From positions 62,001 to 126,000 of the forward strand of contig NZ_FOBV01000009.1 in the NCBI RefSeq assembly GCF_900109935.1: a DNA stretch of 64,000 nt, in the 5' to 3' direction. The notes beneath the pieces are model-generated. The model saw only the letters and a list, made by a program, of their open reading frames with translations, was not told where the DNA came from and searched no databases. Made by a program: the position numbers and the translations under genes. This document shows, one piece after another, positions 58,478-64,000 of the stretch. The DNA is from Chryseobacterium taichungense. Lineage in GTDB: Bacteria > Bacteroidota > Bacteroidia > Flavobacteriales > Weeksellaceae. How positions within the stretch are numbered: the first letter of the stretch is position 1; the number at the start of each line of letters is the position of its first letter.

Positions 58478-59551
58478 ATGAAAAAAAATATAGTAAAATT
58501 AGCTTTTGCACTAGCTTCTCTATTAATGTCTATTTCGTGTTCAGACAAATACATTGATGATATCAATGAAGTTGCACAAGGAAGCGATATAGTAGCCCCT
58601 ACAGTAGAAATAATTAGCCCAGCAGGAAACCTACTTATCCCTTCATCTGCATCTGGTGCTAATGTCAAATTTCAATATAAAGTAATTGATGATATTGAAA
58701 TTGGTAATGTTGATCTTTATTTGGATGGAGTTAAAATTGAAAGTAAAAATTCATTTCTTGACTACAGAATTTATAATGGTAGCTATTCATATAATAATCT
58801 TTCTACAGGATCTCATACAATTAAGGTAGATGCTAAGGATATGACAGGTAAGATGTCAACTAAGTCATTTACATTTACTATTGATAAATACACAAAAAAG
58901 AGTCAATACGAAACCCTATATATGCCTTTTTCTGGGGGAAATGTCTTTACTGATGTCATTACTACTAATAATCCGACAGTAACTGGTAATCCTATTACAG
59001 TTTCTAACGGTTATTCTGGGGCAGCATATGGAGGTGGAAATAATTCGTACTTAAGTTTTCCATTATCGGGATTATATAGTGAAAATGGAATAAGCTTTAC
59101 TTTTTGGTATAAGGTTAATTCATCACCTGATCGCGCAGGCATTATTACCATAAACGATGATGATGATAATTCAAATGAGAATCGAAAAAAAGGCTTTAGA
59201 TTATTTAGAGAAGGCAATACATTATCACAAACGATTAAGCTTAATTTAGGTATTGGAAGTGATGAATCTTGGAATGATGGTGGAGTAATAGCTGTTAATA
59301 ATCAGTGGGTGCATATAGCTGTTACGATCTCTAAAACTGAATCAAAAGTTTATTTTGATGGTGTGCTAGTAAGAACAACTTCGTATGTTTCTCCATTTGA
59401 TTTTTCATCTAGTAATAATATAGTGATTGGCTCTGGTGCTCCTTCATTTTCATACTGGGGACACAATTCCGATTTAAGCTTAATAGATGAGGTAAGAGTT
59501 TATAACAAAGCACTCGATCAGGCTGAGGTAATGGCAAGTAAATTATTTTAA
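58478..59551 (+). CDS. LamG-domain surface lipoprotein
   Basis: A 357-residue lipoprotein; the start at 58478 (MKKNIVKLAFALASLLMSISC) gives a correct lipobox. After an Ig-like domain (VEIISPAGNLLIPSSASG, TGSHTIKVDAKDMTGKMS), a concanavalin A/LamG fold follows (YLSFPLSGLYSENGISFTFWY, QWVHIAVTISKTESKVYFDG, LSLIDEVRVYNKALDQAEV). In PULs such proteins act as extra surface glycan-binding proteins (SusE/F position). A terminator follows its stop. Confidence 0.8.
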   Translation: MKKNIVKLAFALASLLMSISCSDKYIDDINEVAQGSDIVAPTVEIISPAGNLLIPSSASGANVKFQYKVIDDIEIGNVDLYLDGVKIESKNSFLDYRIYNGSYSYNNLSTGSHTIKVDAKDMTGKMSTKSFTFTIDKYTKKSQYETLYMPFSGGNVFTDVITTNNPTVTGNPITVSNGYSGAAYGGGNNSYLSFPLSGLYSENGISFTFWYKVNSSPDRAGIITINDDDDNSNENRKKGFRLFREGNTLSQTIKLNLGIGSDESWNDGGVIAVNNQWVHIAVTISKTESKVYFDGVLVRTTSYVSPFDFSSSNNIVIGSGAPSFSYWGHNSDLSLIDEVRVYNKALDQAEVMASKLF

Positions 59552-59571
59552 TATTATGTAATTTAATCGAT

Positions 59572-59606
59572 AAACACTTTATGGCTATATTTGCTATAAA
59601 GTGTTT
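59572..59606 (+). terminator. Hairpin terminator just before GH144 gene 1
   Basis: AAACACTTTAT pairs with ATAAAGTGTTT, and the stem extends inward by GGC/GCT (with a G-T pair), followed by TTTTTT. It ends only 9 bases before the next start, so it may also act on downstream expression. Confidence 0.75.
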
Positions 59607-59615
59607 TTTAATATT

Positions 59616-61010
59616 ATGTATAAAAAAAAGAAATTTTTAGGTTATTTTGTGTTATGTTTGATATTGATGCTTATGTTAAATAGTTGTTCAAATTCAGACA
59701 TTCCATCACTAGGTGACACTTATAATCCTAATCCAACTTACAGTTACACCGATCCCCAGCTCATCGAGATGGTCCAAAAAGATGCATTAAAATATTTCTG
59801 GGATTATGCAGAAACCAATTCAAAGCTTGCAAGAGAAAGATATCATACGGATAATCCTTCGCAGGATGCTAATGTTGTAACTACGGGAGGATCAGGTTTC
59901 GGATTGATGACGATTCTGGTGGGAATTAAGAATGGATATATTTCCAGAGCAGAAGCAGTCTCAAAGCTAACAACTTCGCTTAATTTCTTACAGAATGCCA
60001 ATCGTTTTCACGGAGCATGGCCTCATTGGATGAACGGAGCTACAGGACAGGTTATTCCATTTGGTGCAATGGATGACGGTGGAGATTTGGTTGAAACTGC
60101 ATTTTTGGCACAAGGATTAATCTGTGTAAGAGAATATTTTAAAACTTCTTCTGACAATTCAGAATTAGCACTTTCTCAAAAGGCAGACACTTTATGGAAG
60201 GGAATCGAATGGAATTGGTACACTCAGGGACAAAATGTATTATATTGGCATTGGTCTCCTAATTACAATTTCCAGATGAATTTGCAACTAAAAGGTTTCG
60301 ACGAAACATTAATTACTTATGTAATGGCAGCAGCTTCACCAAATTATTCTATAGAAAAACCTGTTTACCAGCAAGGATGGGCAAGAAATGGGAGTATTAA
60401 AAATACAGGATCACAATATGGAATTCCTTTGGTAGTTAACCATAACGGAGCAAATGGTACAGTTGGTCCCATGTTTTGGTCTCATTATTCTTTTTTAGGC
60501 TTGGATCCCAGAGGTTTATCAGATGAATATGTGAATTATGGTGATGCAACAACAAACCATGCAAAAATAATGTATCAGTACTGTGTTACAAACCCAAAAG
60601 GATGGCAGGGTTATAACTCAAAAAGCTGGGGACTTACCGCAAGTTATTCAAGAAATGCAGATGGCTCAACAGGATATGCTGCACACCAGCCAAATAATGA
60701 CTTAGGAGTTATTTCCCCTACAGCAGCATTGTCAAGTATGCCTTATACTCCTACAGAAAGTATGAATGTACTTAGATTTTTGTATAATGAAAATTATAAT
60801 AAATATATTGGAGTTGCAGGACCTTATGACGCCTATTCTGTGCATTACAATTGGGTTACCCCCAGGTATTTAGCCATAGATCAGGGTACAATTGCTCCAA
60901 TGGTTGAAAATTATAAAAGCCAATTTTTATGGCAATTATTTATGAACGCTCCGGATGTTAAACAGGGGCTAATTAAATTAGGTTTCCATTCTACACAATA
61001 CGGATTCTAA
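59616..61010 (+). CDS. GH144 endo-beta-1,2-glucanase-like lipoprotein 1
   Basis: A 464-residue lipoprotein (the ATG at 59616 gives LMLMLNSC). The body is the (alpha/alpha)6-barrel family often labelled glucoamylase family, which includes GH144 endo-beta-1,2-glucanases. Landmarks: MVQKDALKYFWDYAETNSK, NVVTTGGSGFGLMTILVG, GAWPHWMNGATGQVIPFG, GGDLVETAFLAQGL (Glu160), WHWSPNYNFQMNL, GFDETLITYVMAAASP and DQGTIAPMVENYKS. Acidic residues Glu160 and Asp229/Glu230 are candidates for catalysis. It probably cuts beta-1,2-glucan at the cell surface. A paralogue follows 22 bases later. The chain start is close to a terminator hairpin. Confidence 0.82.
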   Translation: MYKKKKFLGYFVLCLILMLMLNSCSNSDIPSLGDTYNPNPTYSYTDPQLIEMVQKDALKYFWDYAETNSKLARERYHTDNPSQDANVVTTGGSGFGLMTILVGIKNGYISRAEAVSKLTTSLNFLQNANRFHGAWPHWMNGATGQVIPFGAMDDGGDLVETAFLAQGLICVREYFKTSSDNSELALSQKADTLWKGIEWNWYTQGQNVLYWHWSPNYNFQMNLQLKGFDETLITYVMAAASPNYSIEKPVYQQGWARNGSIKNTGSQYGIPLVVNHNGANGTVGPMFWSHYSFLGLDPRGLSDEYVNYGDATTNHAKIMYQYCVTNPKGWQGYNSKSWGLTASYSRNADGSTGYAAHQPNNDLGVISPTAALSSMPYTPTESMNVLRFLYNENYNKYIGVAGPYDAYSVHYNWVTPRYLAIDQGTIAPMVENYKSQFLWQLFMNAPDVKQGLIKLGFHSTQYGF

Positions 61011-61032
61011 TAAAAATATAAAAAATATTAAT

Positions 61033-62421
61033 ATGAAGAGGATTATAATGTCAGCGACATTAATATCATTACTCACGGTTTCCTGCAAAAATTCGCAGGC
61101 TTCAAGACAAGAAGTTGTGAAACCGCAAATGGTTAAAAATGATATTACTGATCAACAATTAATGGACAAAGTGCAAAAAGATGCCCTGAAATACTTTTGG
61201 GATTATGCCGAACCGAATTCTTTGCTTGGAAGGGAACGCTACCATGAAGATAATATCTATCCCGATAATGATAAACATGTCGTTACAACGGGTGGTTCCG
61301 GATTTGGGCTTGCAACTGTTCTGGTAGGAGTTGAAAGAGGTTTTGTACCAAGAAAAGAGGCGGTGAAACGGTTAACAACGATGATGGATTTCCTCGCAAA
61401 GGCCGATCGTCATAAAGGTGCATGGTCACATTGGATCAATGGTGAAACCGGTAAAACAGTACCTTTCGGGAAAAAAGACAACGGAGGTGATTTGGTAGAA
61501 ACAGCATTTTTGACATCGGGAATATTAATGGTCCGGGAATATTTTAAAAACGGAAATGCTGAAGAAAAAGCATTAGCCAAAAAATGTGACGAACTTTGGA
61601 AAGGCATTCAATGGAACTGGTACACAAAAGGCGGTGAAAAAGTATTGTACTGGCACTGGTCACCGGATTACCAATGGGAAATGAATTTTCCGCTGGAAGG
61701 ATACAACGAATGTTTGATAACGTATATTTTAGCGGCATCCTCACCAACTTATCCCATCGATGCTGAAACGTATTATAAAGGCTGGACAAGAAATGGAACC
61801 TATCTTTCAGATAAAACAAAATACGGACTTCCTTTATACGTTAAACACAACGGAGCTGAAGAATATGGAGGCCCACTATTCTGGGCGCATTATTCATACA
61901 TCGGTCTCGATCCTACAAATCTTTCAGATAAATTAATCAAGAATTATTTCGATTTAAATAAAAATCAGGTTCTTATTGATTATAAATACTGTGTTGAAAA
62001 TCCTAAGCAATGGGCAGGTTATGGACCAAATTATTGGGGGTTAACAGCCAGTTATTCAAGAAATAGCGATGGAAGTGTTGGGTATGATGCTCATTTTCCA
62101 CAAAATGACAGAGGAGTAATTACCCCTACGGCAGCATTGAGCAGTTTTCCATACACCCCTAAGGAATCTATGGATTTTTTACGATTTTTATACACACAGA
62201 AGCCTGAATTTATAGGGTCCGCAGGGCCTTATGATGCCAATTCGATTCAGTACGACAACTGGACAACCCCAAGATATCTTGCGATCGATCAGGGAACCAT
62301 TGCCCCGATGATCGAAAATTATCGAACCGGATTTTTATGGAAGCTCTTCATGAACGCTCCGGAAATTCAGCAGGGATTGAAAAAATTGAGCTTTAAATCT
62401 GAAAAGTACGGCATCCGGTAA
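61033..62421 (+). CDS. GH144 endo-beta-1,2-glucanase-like lipoprotein 2
   Basis: A 462-residue paralogue of the previous protein, with the same motif order (VQKDALKYFWDYAEPNSL, VVTTGGSGFGLATVLVG, GAWSHWINGETGKTVPFG, GGDLVETAFLTSG, GYNECLITYILAASSP, DQGTIAPMIENYRT) and its own lipobox (LLTVSC). Conservation through the whole barrel suggests both copies are active, perhaps with different chain-length preference or location. The gap of 22 bases implies co-transcription. GH144 is known for beta-1,2-glucan; substrate here is inferred from family. Confidence 0.84.
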   Translation: MKRIIMSATLISLLTVSCKNSQASRQEVVKPQMVKNDITDQQLMDKVQKDALKYFWDYAEPNSLLGRERYHEDNIYPDNDKHVVTTGGSGFGLATVLVGVERGFVPRKEAVKRLTTMMDFLAKADRHKGAWSHWINGETGKTVPFGKKDNGGDLVETAFLTSGILMVREYFKNGNAEEKALAKKCDELWKGIQWNWYTKGGEKVLYWHWSPDYQWEMNFPLEGYNECLITYILAASSPTYPIDAETYYKGWTRNGTYLSDKTKYGLPLYVKHNGAEEYGGPLFWAHYSYIGLDPTNLSDKLIKNYFDLNKNQVLIDYKYCVENPKQWAGYGPNYWGLTASYSRNSDGSVGYDAHFPQNDRGVITPTAALSSFPYTPKESMDFLRFLYTQKPEFIGSAGPYDANSIQYDNWTTPRYLAIDQGTIAPMIENYRTGFLWKLFMNAPEIQQGLKKLSFKSEKYGIR

Positions 62422-62431
62422 TTTTCAGGAG

Positions 62432-62525
62432 CTTGATCCTGCTGTTCACTGTATCTTTTTTTGCCGGGCTTTTCCCTACCAAAAAAAGGATGCCGTTCCC
62501 ATCAGGGCTAGGAGGACAACCTGAA
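62432..62525. repeat. Interspersed inverted-repeat element (flavobacterial type)
   Basis: A compact non-coding block with TCCTGCTG near the left side, ATCTTTTTTTG against CAAAAAAAGGAT in inverted order (one-base bulge), then CCGTTCCCATCAGGGCTAGG. I recall closely similar blocks scattered between genes in many Chryseobacterium genomes. It lies between the second GH144 gene and the esterase gene. Confidence 0.5.
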
Positions 62526-62590
62526 TAGAAATAACATACCGAATTTAAATATCAATTCATCAAACGGCTTTACTAAAACTTAAAAGTAAA

Positions 62591-63292
62591 ATGAAATTAA
62601 AACTAAAGCATTTGCCACTTATTTTCTTACCTTTTTCAGTAAGCTTACATGCACAGGAAATAAAATCGGAATTAAATAAAGAAATTAAAAGGCAGGAAAA
62701 AATTTCCTATATTCTCGATTATCCGCAAAATGCCAAAGGCAATGTTCCTTTGATCGTTTTTCTCCACGGATCCGGGGAAAGAGGTAATAACCTGGAAATG
62801 GTTAAGGCACACAGTCCTTTTACTTATAAAAATTTAATAAAAGAACCTGTTGCCATTTTGGCTCCGCAATGTCCTGAAAATACCTGGTGGGATACGGTAA
62901 CGGTCTATGCTTTGATCAAAGAAATTCAGGCAAAATATAAAATTGATCCTTCAAGAATTTATCTTACAGGACTTTCGATGGGAGGATGGGGAACCTTAAA
63001 ACTGGCGATGGAACATCCTGAAATGTTTGCAGCAGTGGTTTCCGTATGTGCTCCTACCGATAGGGTGATGTATGCCAATATTGATCAATACAAAAATCTG
63101 AATATGAAGATCTTCCATGGCGGAATGGATGATGTGGTTTTACCTGAAAATGCATTTAATTTTTACCAAAAATTACATCCTGTGAATCCTTCAGCAGAAC
63201 TTAAAATTTTCCCGAATGACAATCACAATTCCTGGGATTCAACCTATTCTGATCCTAAATTATATGAATGGATGCTGTCAAAAAGGAAATAA
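62591..63292 (+). CDS. Exported alpha/beta-hydrolase esterase
   Basis: A 233-residue protein with a signal peptide (FSVSLHAQE). The alpha/beta-hydrolase triad is visible: Ser in GLSMGGWG, Asp in HGGMDDVVLP and His in NDNHNSWD, with the oxyanion motif HGSGERG. It resembles PHB-depolymerase/dienelactone hydrolase-type esterases found in PULs. It probably removes an ester group from the glycan or a side substituent in the periplasm. It lies between the GH144 genes and the GH3 gene. Confidence 0.82.
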   Translation: MKLKLKHLPLIFLPFSVSLHAQEIKSELNKEIKRQEKISYILDYPQNAKGNVPLIVFLHGSGERGNNLEMVKAHSPFTYKNLIKEPVAILAPQCPENTWWDTVTVYALIKEIQAKYKIDPSRIYLTGLSMGGWGTLKLAMEHPEMFAAVVSVCAPTDRVMYANIDQYKNLNMKIFHGGMDDVVLPENAFNFYQKLHPVNPSAELKIFPNDNHNSWDSTYSDPKLYEWMLSKRK

Positions 63293-63444
63293 TTAAACAA
63301 AATTTAATAATAATCATTTATAATGTTGACGATCTTTACCAAATATACGATATCGAAAAATGACAATTGTTATTAAAAAGTTTGTTGTTTGCATTTAAAT
63401 AATTATTATTACAAAAGAACTATATAATTAAAGAAGATAGATTT

Positions 63445-64000
63445 ATGAAAAAGTTAATTGTAATGGCCACTTTAGCACTGGCGCCTGTGTTTTCGGCTCA
63501 GGAAATGGTATCGAAGCCCGTTCAGTCATATCAGACGGCTCAGTATCAGGCTAAAAAGAAAGCATTCGTAGACAATCTTTTGTCGAAAATGACATTGGAT
63601 GAGAAAATCGGACAGCTGAATTTACCAAGTTCTGGCGATTTTACCACCGGTTTGGCTAAAAGCTCAGACATTGGAAAAAAAGTAGAACAGGGGTTAGTAG
63701 GTGGACTATTCAATATAAAAGGTGCTGATAAAATCAAGGCTGTTCAGAAAGTAGCCGTTGAAAACAGCCGACTTAAAATTCCGTTGATTTTCGGGATGGA
63801 TGTTATTCACGGATATGAAACGACTTTCCCTATTCCGTTGGGGCTAGCTTCATCCTGGGATATGAATCTCGTTCAGCAATCGGCGCGTGTAGCAGCAAAG
63901 GAGGCTTCAGCAGACGGAATCAACTGGACATTCTCGCCGATGGTTGATATTTCCCGCGAACCAAGATGGGGAAGAGTATCTGAAGGTTCAGGAGAAGATC
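63445..64000 (+). CDS. bglX: GH3 beta-glucosidase, 3'-truncated
   Basis: The first 185 residues of a GH3 enzyme, cut off by the window end. The signal peptide is MKKLIVMATLALAPVFSAQ. The body shows LLSKMTLDEKIGQLNLPS, GGLFNIKGADKIKAVQKVAVENSRLKIPLIFGMDVIHGYETTFPIPLGLASSWD and NWTFSPMVDISREPRWGRVSEGSGED, which is the BglX-type pattern. The catalytic Asp lies further on. It would finish the degradation of oligosaccharides from the GH144 enzymes in the periplasm. Confidence 0.9.
   Translation, partial: MKKLIVMATLALAPVFSAQEMVSKPVQSYQTAQYQAKKKAFVDNLLSKMTLDEKIGQLNLPSSGDFTTGLAKSSDIGKKVEQGLVGGLFNIKGADKIKAVQKVAVENSRLKIPLIFGMDVIHGYETTFPIPLGLASSWDMNLVQQSARVAAKEASADGINWTFSPMVDISREPRWGRVSEGSGED

Overview
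The window looks like a chromosome segment of a Chryseobacterium-like flavobacterium (Bacteroidota). The evidence is low G+C, starts preceded by A-rich sequence rather than Shine-Dalgarno sites, TAnnTTTG promoter boxes, TonB/SusC-SusD transport genes, and Bacteroidota families such as DUF2490, GH144 and Gcr. No species can be named from the sequence alone.

Bases 1-24,220 are the accessory part: the distal end of a contractile phage-tail-like particle locus (eCIS or tailocin type). The sheath, tube and baseplate genes would lie left of base 1 and are not visible. Present here are Ig/FN3-type surface proteins, an XRE-S24 (LexA/CI-type) repressor with a palindromic operator, two very small regulatory-looking genes, a holin, a 1383-residue toxin with a PD-(D/E)XK-like C-terminus and an adjoining immunity gene, a tailspike, several fibres, an eCIS-type AAA+ ATPase, a u-spanin candidate overlapping a GH24 endolysin, and a three-gene fibre operon. 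The working model is that DNA damage inactivates the repressor, particles assemble, the lysis genes release them, the fibres choose the target, and the particle delivers a nuclease to which siblings are immune.

The cargo and fibre genes are separated by two families of unexplained non-coding direct repeats. R1 has a 15-bp core, six copies, all on the plus strand. R2 is about 265 bp with two full, one long diverged and one short copy. A decayed fibre N-terminus and three R1 cores at an exact 102-bp period look like scars of gene turnover. This modular, repeat-bounded layout is the best candidate for something undescribed.

Bases 24,290-31,740 hold a sugar locus: a LacI repressor, two abutting LacI-type operators, a TonB-dependent receptor, a GH100 invertase-like enzyme, a P-loop kinase and a SUT-like MFS carrier. 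Sucrose or a related sugar is the likely substrate. A dense array of palindromes and a 151-bp element with inverted ends lies inside it.

Bases 31,777-53,600 are mostly core genome: tRNA-Arg(ACG), a periplasmic metal-chelate/cobalamin-type binding protein, mtgA, a Gcr-family membrane protein, DUF721, recF, a UbiA-like enzyme, a giant alpha-2-macroglobulin-like protein with a TonB-box-like motif, small VOC/SRPBCC/DUF proteins, two tandem glutaminyl cyclotransferases, a deoxynucleoside kinase, an ArsC/Spx-like protein, DUF493 and DUF4197.

Bases 54,033-64,000 are a polysaccharide utilisation locus: SusC, SusD, a LamG lipoprotein, two tandem GH144 lipoproteins, an esterase and a truncated GH3 beta-glucosidase. 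GH144 with GH3 points to beta-1,2-glucan as the substrate.
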